A stretch of 46,966 nucleotides of DNA from Mesorhizobium sp. ORS 3324 (GTDB lineage Bacteria; Pseudomonadota; Alphaproteobacteria; Rhizobiales; Rhizobiaceae). Under the pieces are notes generated by a model, which was not told the DNA's origin, did no database searches, and worked only from the letters and a program-made list of their open reading frames with translations. Below are positions 18,246-26,602 of the stretch, piece by piece. The position numbers were made by a program, and so were the translations under genes. Within the stretch, counting starts at the first letter, position 1. Each line of letters begins with the position of its first letter. The stretch covers positions 43,618 through 90,583 of the forward strand of contig LM655189.1 in the NCBI GenBank assembly GCA_000824825.2, given 5' to 3'.

Positions 18246-19201
18246 CCTCCCACTTTCGGCGGCGGCTGTTGAGCCGGGGACGGCGTCTTCGCCTTGAACT
18301 CGGATTTCGGGCTCACCTGCGGCTCGCCGCCGGCGGTTTCGGCAGGTCCCGGTCCCGGTGGCAAAGTCTGGCGCACGATCGCGTCGAACAGGCCGGGCTG
18401 CACATGGCCGAAGGAGCCTGGCGGCGCGTTGGTGCTCTGCCGCGAAAGATCGCGATAGGCGTTGGCGTTGAGCACACCGCCGCCGCCATGCAAGGAAGAG
18501 ATCCAGCGGGTGAACGCGTCGGCCGAGACCGCCCGCAGGCGGAAATTCATGTCGGAAAAGCCGTCTCCGCTGAAATGCGCCGACAGGCCGAGATACTCGC
18601 CCTCGCGGTCGGCCTGCAGGTTGAGCTCGGTCTGCATGCCGTTCATCACATAGACCATGCTGCCGAGCTGCGGCACGAAGAAGGTGTTCATCACGCTGGC
18701 CGAGGTCAGCTTGAAGCGCACCGGCACGCCGGCCGGGATGACCAGCTGGTTGACCGTTCCGACGCCCTGGTCCGGGTAGAGGAACAGCCACTTCCAGTCG
18801 AGCGCCACCACCTGGATGTCGAGCGGCGGCTGGCTGGAGGCGATCGGTCGGCGCGGGTCGAGATGGTAGGACCCGTAATAGATCAGCCCGCCGAGGAAGA
18901 GGATGGTGAGCGTCGGGATCGACCAGACGATCAGCTCGATGCGGCCCGAATAGGTGAATTCGGGATCGTAGCGGGCGCTGCGGTTGGAGGCGCGGAACAT
19001 CCAGGCGAACAGAAGCAGCGCCACCAGCGTCGGAATGACGATGACCAGCATGACTGCCAGCGAGTTGAGCAGGATCGTGCGGTTGCCGGCGCCGATCGGA
19101 CCCTGCGGGTCGAGCACCCCTCCCGCGCAGCCGCAGAGCGTTGCGATGAAGGCTATCCAGAGTGGCGAGCGGCCCCGCCTGTGTCTAGGCAGCGGAAGCA
19201 C
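18242..19201 (-). CDS. cyoA: Cytochrome bo3 ubiquinol oxidase subunit II
   Basis: A 319-residue lipoprotein: lipobox LCGC (Cys at 25), two membrane helices, then a cupredoxin domain ([17 protein letters not shown] to the C-terminus). The region that carries CuA ligands in cytochrome c oxidases has no Cys ([22 protein letters not shown]), which identifies a quinol oxidase. A Pro/Gly/Lys-rich tail extends from about residue 270. GTG start. A possible small gene ends 9 bases upstream. Confidence 0.95.
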   Translation of the reverse strand: MLPLPRHRRGRSPLWIAFIATLCGCAGGVLDPQGPIGAGNRTILLNSLAVMLVIVIPTLVALLLFAWMFRASNRSARYDPEFTYSGRIELIVWSIPTLTILFLGGLIYYGSYHLDPRRPIASSQPPLDIQVVALDWKWLFLYPDQGVGTVNQLVIPAGVPVRFKLTSASVMNTFFVPQLGSMVYVMNGMQTELNLQADREGEYLGLSAHFSGDGFSDMNFRLRAVSADAFTRWISSLHGGGGVLNANAYRDLSRQSTNAPPGSFGHVQPGLFDAIVRQTLPPGPGPAETAGGEPQVSPKSEFKAKTPSPAQQPPPKVGG

Positions 19202-19210
19202 TGGCGTGGA

Positions 19211-19423
19211 TCATGCGCGGCGGGACGGCGGGAGATGGCTGTGAAGGGTGCGTCGTCGGCGCGGGACGGCCAGTCCCCGATCTTTGAGCAACTCGGGTCG
19301 GTGAGGGTCACGTTCCACGGCATCTTCCATCTGAGGTCTCCCCGGATGCTGAGGCATTTCCGCCAGGCGCCGCCAATCGCCGAACAGGGCGTCTCCCTCG
19401 AGTAGTTCCGCGGCGGCGGTCAT
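19211..19423 (-). CDS. Possible small protein upstream of cyoA
   Basis: A 70-codon frame in the same direction as cyoA, ending 9 bases before its GTG. The product is polar and Arg/Pro-rich (DALFGDWRRLAEMPQHPGRP, then VERDPHRPELLKDRGLAV). GGGCG precedes the ATG. It could be a real leader-type gene or a chance open frame in GC-rich DNA. No family is recognised. Confidence 0.4.
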   Translation of the reverse strand: MTAAAELLEGDALFGDWRRLAEMPQHPGRPQMEDAVERDPHRPELLKDRGLAVPRRRRTLHSHLPPSRRA

Positions 19424-19604
19424 TCGCCCGGTGGCAGGGCGGGCTTGGGGAGAGATAGGGCGCGGCTTCGGCCCGACCAGACGCCATCTAGGCACGCCTG
19501 CGATCGCCGATCGCCCGCCAGGGTAGCGACGAGGGTGGTGACAAATCGCGCGGCGCGTGCATTTCTATCGCGTTGGAACCTGCACCGACCTGGGGGGGAG
19601 AACC

Positions 19605-20258
19605 TTGTCCGAGATCGCAACCATCCTGTCCATCCTTGGCGTCTTCCTGCTCGGCGCGATGAGCCCCGGGCCGAGCTTCGTCGTCGTCTCGCGCATCGCG
19701 GTGGCCGGCGAGCGCACGGACGGTCTGGCGGCGGCGATCGGCATGGGCATTGGCGGCTTCATCTTCGCCACCATCGCGGTGGCGGGCCTGACCGCGCTGC
19801 TCGTCCAGGTCGCCTGGCTGGACATTGTCCTGCGCGTTGCCGGCGGCGCCTACCTGTTGTGGATCGGCATCAAGATCTGGCGCGGCGCCCATGAGCCGAT
19901 CGAGATCGCCAGCGATGCCACGGCGCGCGCCGGTTCGTTCTGGCGGGCGCTTCGCCGCGCGCTTCTGGTGCAGCTCGCCAACCCCAAGACCGCGATCTTC
20001 TACGCCTCGATGTTCGCGGCCATGCTGCCGTCCTCGCCGCCGCTCTGGATGCTCTTCGTCCTGCCGCCGCTGCTCTTCCTGAACGAATTCGTCTGGTACG
20101 CCGTCGTCGCCTTCGCCTTCTCCTCCAGCCGGCCGCGCTCGGCCTATCTCAGCACCAAGCACTGGATCGACCGCGCCGCCGGCGCCGTCGTCGGCGCGCT
20201 CGGGATCAAGCTGATGTGGGAGGGCATGGCCGCCGCGCGGCGGGGTTTTGCCGGCTGA
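19605..20258 (+). CDS. LysE-family amino acid exporter
   Basis: A 217-residue inner-membrane protein with six predicted helices and the LysE/RhtB signature GAMSPGPSFVVVSRIAV near the N-terminus, followed by GIGGFIFATIAVAGL and GGAYLLWIGIKIWRG. The central LVQLANPKTAIFYASMFAAML is also typical. The TTG at 19605 is chosen because a GGGGGGAG sequence lies 4 bases upstream and it places the first helix at the N-terminus. The substrate is unknown. Confidence 0.88.
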   Translation: MSEIATILSILGVFLLGAMSPGPSFVVVSRIAVAGERTDGLAAAIGMGIGGFIFATIAVAGLTALLVQVAWLDIVLRVAGGAYLLWIGIKIWRGAHEPIEIASDATARAGSFWRALRRALLVQLANPKTAIFYASMFAAMLPSSPPLWMLFVLPPLLFLNEFVWYAVVAFAFSSSRPRSAYLSTKHWIDRAAGAVVGALGIKLMWEGMAAARRGFAG

Positions 20259-20321
20259 GGCGCGCCGAAACCAGAGCGGGGAGGGGCGAAGCGGCGGATA
20301 TCGTGAAACTTTCTGATTTTT

Positions 20322-20337
20322 AGGCCGTTGTCGGCCT
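20322..20337 (+). promoter_or_regulatory. Short hairpin directly before the ABC transporter start codon
   Basis: AGGCCG (20322-20327) pairs with CGGCCT (20332-20337) and ends one base before the ATG at 20339. It occupies the place of the ribosome binding site, and no purine-rich site is otherwise visible. Confidence 0.35.
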
Positions 20338-20338
20338 G

Positions 20339-22459
20339 ATGACAGAGGGTAAATCCAAACCGAAGCCGGCCGACGCCAAATCAAACGGTGCCGCGAAGCC
20401 GCGCCTAAGGAAGCCGCGCCCAGAAAAAACGCACGAAGAAAAAACCCACGAAGAAAAAACGCGCCCAGAGAGATCGCACGAACAGAAATCGCACGAAGAG
20501 CAGCCGCGCCGCAAGAAGGCGTCGGCTGCCGAAGCCAAGCCGGAGGCCGTCGGCGAACCCGCGCCGCCGCCGGAGGCCGTCAAGCCTGATCCTGAACTGA
20601 CGCCCGAAGAGGCCGAGCGCGCACGCAAGAAATATCTGCTGCGTCGCTTCTGGATCAGCGGGCGCGGCTATTGGGGCCGGCGCGGCGACAAGCTCGCCTT
20701 GCCGTTCACATTCGGGCTGCTCCTCCTGATATGCGCCAATGTCGGCTTCCAGTACGGGATCAATGTCTGGAACCGCGCGTTTTTCGACGCCATCGAGCTG
20801 CGCGATGTCCACACCGTCTATGTGCTCAGCGCCGTCTTCCTGCCGCTGGTGGCCGGCAGCATCAGCCTTGTCGTCACGCAGGTTTATCTGCGCATGACGC
20901 TGCAGCGCCGCTGGCGCTCCTGGCTGACCACCGCGGTCATCGCGCGCTGGCTCGCCCACGGCCGCTACTACCAGCTGAACCTCGTCAAAGGCGACCACAC
21001 GAACCCCGAGGCCCGCATCTCGGAGGATCTGCGCATCGCCACCGAGTCTCCCGTCGATTTCATCGCCGGCGTCCTTTCCGCGTTTCTCTCGGCCTCGACC
21101 TTCATCGTGGTGCTGTGGACGATCGGCGGGGCGCTCAGCCTGCCGATCGCAGGTGCGAGCGTCACCATTCCCGGCTTCCTCGTCATCACCGCAGTGCTTT
21201 ATGCCGCCATCACCTCCACTTCGATGGTGGTGATCGGGCGCCATTTCGTGCAGCTCTCCGAGCAGAAGAACCAGACGGAAGCCGAATTCCGCTACGTGCT
21301 GACACGTGTGCGCGAGAATGGCGAGAGCATCGCCTTGCTCGGCGGCGAGAAGGAGGAGCGCAGCGGCATCGACACCACCTTCGGCCGCGTGCTGAGGCAA
21401 TGGGCGCTGCTGGCCGGTCAGCATATGCGCACGACGCTGGTGTCGCAGGTCTCGAGCCTGTTCGCGCCGGTCGTGCCGGTGCTGCTGTGCGCGCCGAAAT
21501 TCCTCGAAGGTTCAATGACACTTGGCGAGGTGATGCAGGCCGCCTCCGCCTTCGCCATCGTGCAGGCCGCGTTCGGCTGGCTGGTCGACAACTATCCGCG
21601 TCTTGCCGACTGGAACGCCTCCGCGCGCCGCATCGCCTCGCTGATGATGTCGCTCGACGGGCTGGAGCGCGCCGAACGCAGCGACGCCTTCGGCCGCATC
21701 AGGCACGGCAAGACCGCGAACGGCGCGATGCTCAGCCTCGACGACCTCTCCGTGACGCTCAACGACGGCACCGGCGTGGTCAAGGAAACCGAGGTCGAGA
21801 TCGAGCCGGGCGAGCGGGTGCTGGTGGCCGGCGAATCCGGCACCGGCAAGTCGACGCTGGTGCGCGCCGTCGCGGGCCTGTGGCCGTGGGGCGGCGGCAG
21901 CGTCAATTTCCACGCCGACAGGCGGCTGTTCATGCTGCCGCAGCGCCCCTACATCCCCACCGGCACGCTGCGCCGCGCCGTCGCCTATCCTGCCCCCGCC
22001 GACAACTGGACGGTGAGGAAGATCAACGCCGCCCTCGACAAGGTGGGCCTCGATTATCTGAAGGACAGGCTGGAGGAAGAGGCGCCCTGGGACCAGACGC
22101 TCTCCGGCGGCGAAAAGCAGCGCCTCGCCTTCGCGCGTCTCCTCCTGCACTGCCCCGATATCGTCGTGCTGGACGAGGCGACCTCGGCGCTGGATGAGAA
22201 GAGCCAGGACAAGATGATGGAGATGGTGATCCACGCATTGCCCAAGGTCACCATCATCAGCGTGGCGCACCGCGCCGAGCTGGAAGCCTTCCACAGCCGC
22301 AAGATCACGCTCGAACGGCGCGAGGGCGGGGCGAAGCTGGTCAGCGATATCGAGCTTGTGCCGAGGAAGCGCAGGCGGAACCTCATCACGCGCGCTTTGT
22401 GGGGCTCCGGCATCCAAAGGCGGCGCGCGCGGGAACAAGGCGGCAAGCGCGGCTCATGA
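20339..22459 (+). CDS. BclA/YddA-like ABC transporter (SbmA/BacA-type membrane domain fused to ATPase)
   Basis: A 706-residue exporter or peptide importer half-transporter. Residues 1-95 form a highly charged tail with repeats of THEEK/SHEEQ type, then a membrane domain (about 115-420, ABC_membrane_2/SbmA-like, with RNxWNRAFFDAIE-like helix VWNRAFFDAIELRD). The C-terminal ATPase has Walker A GESGTGKST, signature LSGGEKQRLAFARLLL, Walker B DIVVLDEATSALDEKS and H-loop ISVAHRAEL. Fused BclA proteins in bradyrhizobia transport peptides such as plant NCR peptides; YddA-like members are uncharacterised. Degraded 3' fragments of a similar gene lie at 25562 and 26603. Confidence 0.85.
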   Translation: MTEGKSKPKPADAKSNGAAKPRLRKPRPEKTHEEKTHEEKTRPERSHEQKSHEEQPRRKKASAAEAKPEAVGEPAPPPEAVKPDPELTPEEAERARKKYLLRRFWISGRGYWGRRGDKLALPFTFGLLLLICANVGFQYGINVWNRAFFDAIELRDVHTVYVLSAVFLPLVAGSISLVVTQVYLRMTLQRRWRSWLTTAVIARWLAHGRYYQLNLVKGDHTNPEARISEDLRIATESPVDFIAGVLSAFLSASTFIVVLWTIGGALSLPIAGASVTIPGFLVITAVLYAAITSTSMVVIGRHFVQLSEQKNQTEAEFRYVLTRVRENGESIALLGGEKEERSGIDTTFGRVLRQWALLAGQHMRTTLVSQVSSLFAPVVPVLLCAPKFLEGSMTLGEVMQAASAFAIVQAAFGWLVDNYPRLADWNASARRIASLMMSLDGLERAERSDAFGRIRHGKTANGAMLSLDDLSVTLNDGTGVVKETEVEIEPGERVLVAGESGTGKSTLVRAVAGLWPWGGGSVNFHADRRLFMLPQRPYIPTGTLRRAVAYPAPADNWTVRKINAALDKVGLDYLKDRLEEEAPWDQTLSGGEKQRLAFARLLLHCPDIVVLDEATSALDEKSQDKMMEMVIHALPKVTIISVAHRAELEAFHSRKITLERREGGAKLVSDIELVPRKRRRNLITRALWGSGIQRRRAREQGGKRGS

Positions 22460-22473
22460 GCCCACGCTTTCTG

Positions 22474-22496
22474 CCCGAAATATCCGACTTTTCGGG
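22474..22496 (+). terminator. Weak hairpin after the ABC transporter gene
   Basis: CCCGAAA (22474-22480) pairs with TTTCGGG (22490-22496), 14 bases after the stop. There is no T-run. Confidence 0.35.
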
Positions 22497-22625
22497 AATA
22501 CGGCGACGAGGCGCGGCGTTGAAGACTTTGAAGGGACAGCCGCCCCCGCCGCTGTTGGCCTTCCGAGCACCTTAAGGTCGCGCATCGGACGGGACATTGA
22601 ACTCCTTGCAATCATTGGAGAACCC

Positions 22626-22919
22626 ATGATGCGAACCCTTATCCTCGTTGCAGCGTTTTCGCTGCTCGCCGGCCCCGCGTCGGCAGCCGATCACCTCTTC
22701 ACCGCGACAGCGGCGGGCGGTTTGACGACTGACAGCCAGCCGTTCCAGAACGGCATAAACAACACTGCTCCGACAGCCGACGCCGTCCCGGGCCAGGGTA
22801 GTCCGCTGTCCGGCGCCGAGCATACCGTGCCGGCCACCGACACGCAGACGGGTGCCTCGCTCAGGACCATGCCGTCGGCCATCGACGGCAAGACGGCGCC
22901 GTCGGCCAACGCCCACTGA
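22626..22919 (+). CDS. Small secreted hypothetical protein
   Basis: A 97-residue protein with a signal peptide (MMRTLILVAAFSLLAGPASA, cleaved before ADHLF). The mature part is rich in Thr, Ala, Ser and Pro, has no Cys and looks disordered (TATAAGGLTTDSQPFQNGI and beyond). TTGGAGAA lies 5 bases upstream of ATG. No function is recognised. Confidence 0.65.
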   Translation: MMRTLILVAAFSLLAGPASAADHLFTATAAGGLTTDSQPFQNGINNTAPTADAVPGQGSPLSGAEHTVPATDTQTGASLRTMPSAIDGKTAPSANAH

Positions 22920-23087
22920 CAGTCGCTTCACCCTCCCAAGCGCTCTCCGGCGACATCCACGGATCATCACGGGTGCCGCCCAAGGCTGCTAAGTGGTGTT
23001 GAGTAAGACCGCCGCACCGCCCGGACGTCACTTGCCACGCGCACTCATCGGCCGGAACGGCCGGGCGCGGGGCGCGTTTTCTGGCCG

Positions 23088-23888
23088 ATGGACCGGCTGC
23101 AACTGGGACTGCTCTTCGGTTCGGGCTTTCTGGCCTGGACCCTCAACACGCTGTCGGCCGGCGGCGCCGGTCTGCTGCTGATTCCGGCGGTCACCTTCCT
23201 GACCGGCAGCGCCGCCGTCGCTCCGGTGATCACGCTCACCGAGCTGATGGCAAATCCGGCGCGGATCCTGGCGTTTCGCCGCGACGTCGATTGGAGTATC
23301 GTGCGCTGGTATTTGCCCGGAGCCGTCGCCGGCGCGGCAGCCGGCGCGTGGCTGTTCGCCAGCGTGCGCGCCGAGTGGCTGCAGATATTCATCGGGCTCT
23401 ATCTGATAGGCGCGGTCTGGGAGTTCCGCGGCGGCGCGCGCGAGCGCAGCTACCGGGCGCGGCGCTGGTGGTTCCTGCCCGCCGGGCTCATAGTGTCCCT
23501 GCTTTCTGCGCTGATGGGCACGGTGGGCCCTGTGCTGAACTCGCTCTACCTGAACTACGGCTCCGACAAGGAGACGCTGGTGGCGACGAAGTCGGTGGGC
23601 TCCTTCGCGACCGACGTGGTCAAGATCGCGGTGTTCACCGGCCTTGGAGTGTTCAGCGGGAAAGCTCTTGCCTTCGGCCTGGCGACCGGGTTTGGCGCCG
23701 CGCTCTCGACGCTTGCGGCAAAGCCGTGGCTCGAGCGGATGAGCGGACGCCAGTTCCGCACCGCCGTCGTGGCGCTGATGGCCGTGAGCGGCGTCCTGAT
23801 GATCTGGAAGCAGCACGAGGTGATCATCGCGCTCTATAACCAGTTCCCAAGCGGCCTGCCGAGTCTGGGCGGGATCGCGTGGGATTAG
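23088..23888 (+). CDS. TauE/SafE-family sulfite or sulfonate exporter-like permease
   Basis: A 266-residue membrane protein with about eight helices. The N-terminal half (NTLSAGGAGLLLIPAVTFL, then VITLTELMANPARILAFRRD) and the second half (ALMGTVGPVLNSLYLNYG, then VATKSVGSFATDVVKIAVF) form the internal duplication of the family. Members export sulfite, sulfoacetate or related anions, but the substrate here is open. A sulfotransferase-like gene lies two genes downstream; any link is speculative. Confidence 0.85.
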   Translation: MDRLQLGLLFGSGFLAWTLNTLSAGGAGLLLIPAVTFLTGSAAVAPVITLTELMANPARILAFRRDVDWSIVRWYLPGAVAGAAAGAWLFASVRAEWLQIFIGLYLIGAVWEFRGGARERSYRARRWWFLPAGLIVSLLSALMGTVGPVLNSLYLNYGSDKETLVATKSVGSFATDVVKIAVFTGLGVFSGKALAFGLATGFGAALSTLAAKPWLERMSGRQFRTAVVALMAVSGVLMIWKQHEVIIALYNQFPSGLPSLGGIAWD

Positions 23889-24054
23889 CGCATGGCTGGT
23901 GCCGTTGCGGGCCTCTGGCCCGGGTCGCGGCGAAAATAGGTTCGTGAAGCCTGTTCCGTGGGCTATAATGCGGCCAATTGCCGTTGCATCGAGGTACCGG
24001 CATGCCGGCGTCGATCGTCCCTATCAATGCCTTTTCGTTGCCGGAGGGGACATC

Positions 24055-24582
24055 GTGAACCTCTTGATTGTCTTTGGAACGACCGAAGGGCAGACGCGGA
24101 AAATTGCCGAACGGGTGGCAACGGACGTTCGCGGGCGCGGGCATCAGGTCGAACTGCTGGATAGCGCGGAGTTCACGTCCGATTTGAAGCTCGGACATTT
24201 CGACGCGTTCGTCATTGCCGGGTCGGTGCACCAGGAGCATCACCAGGAAGCCGTCACGAACTTCGTATTCGCGCATCACGAACTGCTGAGCACCAAGCCT
24301 TCGGCCCTGATATCTGTCAGCCTGTCGGCGGCGCTGAAAGGCCAGGAAGCGGACGCTCAGAAATACGTGGATCGCTTCGTCTCCGTGACAGGGTGGCAAC
24401 CGCGCATGACCCTCCTTCTCGGAGGTGCCTTGCGCTTCACCAAATACGATTACTTTCAGGAGCAGTTTGTCAGATTCGTCGTCATGAAGAGCGGCGATCC
24501 GAACCCCCTGCGCGATTACGAATTCACCGACTGGAGCGCACTCGCTGACTTCACCGATCGATTTCTCGAGACGATCGGCTAG
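24055..24582 (+). CDS. Flavodoxin-domain protein, HemG-like
   Basis: A 175-residue flavodoxin fold: the phosphate-binding loop FGTTEGQTRKIAERVA (7-22) binds FMN, followed by DAFVIAGSVHQEHHQEAVTNFV and an SVSLSAALKGQEADAQKYVD segment. The pattern is that of menaquinone-dependent protoporphyrinogen oxidase (HemG) and related small flavodoxins. Whether it has oxidase activity is uncertain, because Rhizobiales normally use other heme enzymes. GTG at 24055 with GGAGGGGA 4 bases upstream. Confidence 0.82.
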   Translation: MNLLIVFGTTEGQTRKIAERVATDVRGRGHQVELLDSAEFTSDLKLGHFDAFVIAGSVHQEHHQEAVTNFVFAHHELLSTKPSALISVSLSAALKGQEADAQKYVDRFVSVTGWQPRMTLLLGGALRFTKYDYFQEQFVRFVVMKSGDPNPLRDYEFTDWSALADFTDRFLETIG

Positions 24583-24753
24583 TCGAAGAGATGCCCGAGC
24601 CCGGCTGGGCCTGCATCGCGATTATGCCAAGGCGTTCCCGGCCTTGTCACCGCGAGGCGGAAGCCGAAAGAAACATTAAAGCAGCGGCCGCCGCCTGTTG
24701 CCTGTTGAGCCTGCGCATTTTAGCCGCTTTATTGAAAGCACTCGAAGGGGGTC

Positions 24754-25518
24754 ATGTTGAAGGGTGTCGCGGTCCTAACCGAAGGAAGAAGCGGCTCGAG
24801 CTGGTTGGGAAGCCTTACGAATGCGACAGGCATCATGGGCTGTTCGGGAGAATGGCTCAAGTCGGCCTATTTGGGCTTGGAGCCTCGCAGATACGATGTC
24901 CTTGAAGACGTGGTCATCCGGAAATCCGCGACCGAAAACGGCCGCTTCGCCATCAAGGTGTTTCCGCGCCATCTGATCTGGTCAAAGGGCAAATGCGGCA
25001 AGGATTTCCTGCTCGAAATTCGCAGGAATAACGATCTGGGCTTCATCCTGCTCGAACGCCGTGATCGTCTTCGCCAGGCCATTTCCTTCTACCGCGCCAG
25101 CGCTTCGCGCTTGTGGTCGAGCCGGCAGGAGGGGGTCGACACGCCTGTTGAGTACAGCTTTGCCGGGATCAGCCGGGCCTTCTTCCAGATCGAGCAAAGC
25201 TACGCATTCTGGCGGGCTTACCTGAACCTTTCGCAATTGCCCTACCGGCAGTTCGTCTACGAGGATCTCCAGCCGGACCCGCGGCCCTACGTCGAAGCCG
25301 TCGCCGAATTGCTGGATGTTCCGGTTCCGACAACGGTGCCGGTCTCCCCATTTGCGATCCAGCGGGACGACCTCACCGAGGATTGGGTGAAGCGCTTTCG
25401 GCAGCAAGCCGCGGAGAAGGGCGCCATCGAGGCCATCGAGGATGAGCCGGTGCCGCGCACGCTCGACAATCTGGCTCGTTTCGCAACGAAGCGGTCTCTC
25501 AACAGAAGGCGGTTCTGA
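24754..25518 (+). CDS. Stf0-like sulfotransferase
   Basis: A 254-residue cytoplasmic protein with a PAPS 5'-phosphosulfate loop TEGRSGSSWLGSL (9-21) and the 3'-phosphate-binding region FILLERRDRLRQAISFYRAS. These fit the Stf0 family, named for a mycobacterial trehalose 2-sulfotransferase. The acceptor could be a surface glycan or lipid. A GGGGGT ribosome binding site precedes the ATG. Codon use appears slightly less GC-rich than in neighbours. A short relic of the ABC transporter gene lies 43 bases beyond its stop. Confidence 0.8.
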   Translation: MLKGVAVLTEGRSGSSWLGSLTNATGIMGCSGEWLKSAYLGLEPRRYDVLEDVVIRKSATENGRFAIKVFPRHLIWSKGKCGKDFLLEIRRNNDLGFILLERRDRLRQAISFYRASASRLWSSRQEGVDTPVEYSFAGISRAFFQIEQSYAFWRAYLNLSQLPYRQFVYEDLQPDPRPYVEAVAELLDVPVPTTVPVSPFAIQRDDLTEDWVKRFRQQAAEKGAIEAIEDEPVPRTLDNLARFATKRSLNRRRF

Positions 25519-25561
25519 CGGCCGCAGCCGCGAGATCGCCCCGGCGCGGCGCGCGGCGATA

Positions 25562-25630
25562 CTGCTGAGTGATATCGGGCCGAGGAAGCTGAAGCGGAGC
25601 CTGATCCGGCGGGCGCCGTGGGGGACGCGG
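25562..25630 (+). pseudogene. Short relic of the 3' end of an ABC transporter gene
   Basis: Read in the frame of 25562, it gives LLSDIGPRKLKRSLIRRAPWGTR, split here as LLSDI-GPRK and LIRRAPWG. This lines up with KLVSDIELVPRK and NLITRALWGSG at the C-terminus of the intact transporter at 20339-22459. The DNA matches closely over GATATCG and CCGAGGAAGC, with a 6-base gap. It has no start codon and no upstream part of the gene. Confidence 0.6.
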
Positions 25631-25631
25631 C

Positions 25632-25735
25632 TAGAGCAATTCCAGGAAAAGTGTGAAACGGTTTTCCGTCCGGAATTGCGTCAAAACAAAGAGATAGAGC
25701 GGTTCGGCGTTTCCGTGAAACGGTGAACCGCTCTA
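25632..25735. repeat. Rhizobiales-type intergenic palindromic repeat
   Basis: A 104-base element: TAGAGCAATTCC near the left end pairs with GGAATTGC at about 25672-25679, and AGAGCGGTTC (about 25696-25705) pairs with GAACCGCTCTA at the right end (25725-25735). It matches the recurrent rhizobial intergenic repeat with AGAGCAATTCCAGGAAAAGT that I recall from many Mesorhizobium genomes. Copy number could not be counted here. Confidence 0.75.
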
Positions 25736-25765
25736 GGCAGGATGGCGGAACAGTCCTCTCTCTGA

Positions 25766-26039
25766 GGCAATCGCGGATGCCGCTCCCCCGCTCCGTCTCG
25801 GCTTCGCCGAGCCACCTCTCCCCCATTTCATGGGGGCGAGGAAACGCCAATCGCCAAGGGCGCGGAAACGCAAATCGCCGACGACGGGGAAACGCAAATC
25901 GCCGAGGGCAGGAAATGCCAGTCGCCGCGGCGCGGCCTCGCAAAGCTTGGTTTCCTCGCCCCCACGAAGTGGGGGAGAGGTGGCTCGGCGCGCTGCGCCG
26001 AGACGGAGCGGGGGCCGGCGCTGCCGTCCGCGATTGTCC
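25766..26039. repeat. Intergenic inverted-repeat element, copy 2 (expanded)
   Basis: It has the same arms as the element at 13629. The left arm (about 25766-25841) holds GCAATCGCGGA, CCGTCTCGGCTTCGCCGAG and GCCACCTCTCCCCC. The right arm (about 25960-26039) holds the reverse complements, including GGGGGAGAGGTGGCTCGGCG and CCGCGATTG. It is longer than copy 1 because the middle contains four direct repeats (25840-25933). It lies between the sulfotransferase and dioxygenase genes. Confidence 0.85.
25840..25933 (+). repeat. Four tandem 23-24-bp direct repeats inside the palindromic element
   Basis: Units begin at 25840, 25864, 25888 and 25911 and share GGAAACGCAAATCGCCG with one or two changes (the first has GCCAATC, the last GGAAATGCCAGTC). 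Spacing is 24, 24 and 23 bases with no spacer between units. The related element at 13629 has only one similar unit. Confidence 0.85.
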
Positions 26040-26183
26040 AGCCCTTCCGATGACTCCATCGGGAAGCGGATTGTCCCTGCGAAGACGTCCGTGCAATTAC
26101 CGGGGCCGCCGCACACTGCAGACAAAGCGCCCGTGCTTCGGCTACAGTTCTGCCGGCGCCAATCATCGAGGGGGAGCATCGAG

Positions 26184-26597
26184 GTGAACCAAGCCAATCC
26201 AAGGTCGATCGCGGAGATCGCCAGCTATCACGCGCATATCTACTACGACGGGCCGGCCGAACGGCGGCAGGCCGAATGGCTGCGCCAGCGCATCGGCGAG
26301 CGTTTTCGCGTGCGCCTGGGCAACTGGCGCGACGAGCCGGTCGGCCCCCACCAGCAGGCCATGTACCAGGTCTCCTTCGCGACCGGGATTTTTGCGACGC
26401 TCGTTCCCTGGCTGATGCTGAACCACGGCGGCCTGAGCATCCTCATCCACCCAAACACCACCAACCCCAAGCGCGACCACCTGATCGACCCGATCTGGAT
26501 CGGCCGGCCGCTGCCGGTGAAGGGCGATGAGCTCGGCGAGGAGGACGAGGCCGAAGAGGCGCTGGAGGTGAATACCGAGCCGACGCTGGAGGTTTAG
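26184..26597 (+). CDS. DOPA 4,5-dioxygenase-family protein
   Basis: A 137-residue protein with the family's His-rich sites: [20 protein letters not shown] (residues 12-31), [20 protein letters not shown], then [19 protein letters not shown]. Plant and fungal members cleave DOPA to betalamic acid or muconic forms; bacterial members are little studied. An acidic tail ([20 protein letters not shown]) closes the protein. GTG at 26184 follows GGGGGAG at a 7-base spacing, which decides the start within a longer open frame. Confidence 0.85.
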   Translation: MNQANPRSIAEIASYHAHIYYDGPAERRQAEWLRQRIGERFRVRLGNWRDEPVGPHQQAMYQVSFATGIFATLVPWLMLNHGGLSILIHPNTTNPKRDHLIDPIWIGRPLPVKGDELGEEDEAEEALEVNTEPTLEV

Positions 26598-26602
26598 GGG
26601 GG

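Noticed and set aside
18242..19201. Cytochrome c oxidase subunit II
   Set aside because: The CuA ligand cysteines are absent, and the cyoABCD order and CyoD motif identify a quinol oxidase.
25840..25933. Possible CRISPR array
   Set aside because: Units are contiguous 23-24-bp repeats with no spacers and no cas genes nearby; they sit inside an inverted-repeat element.
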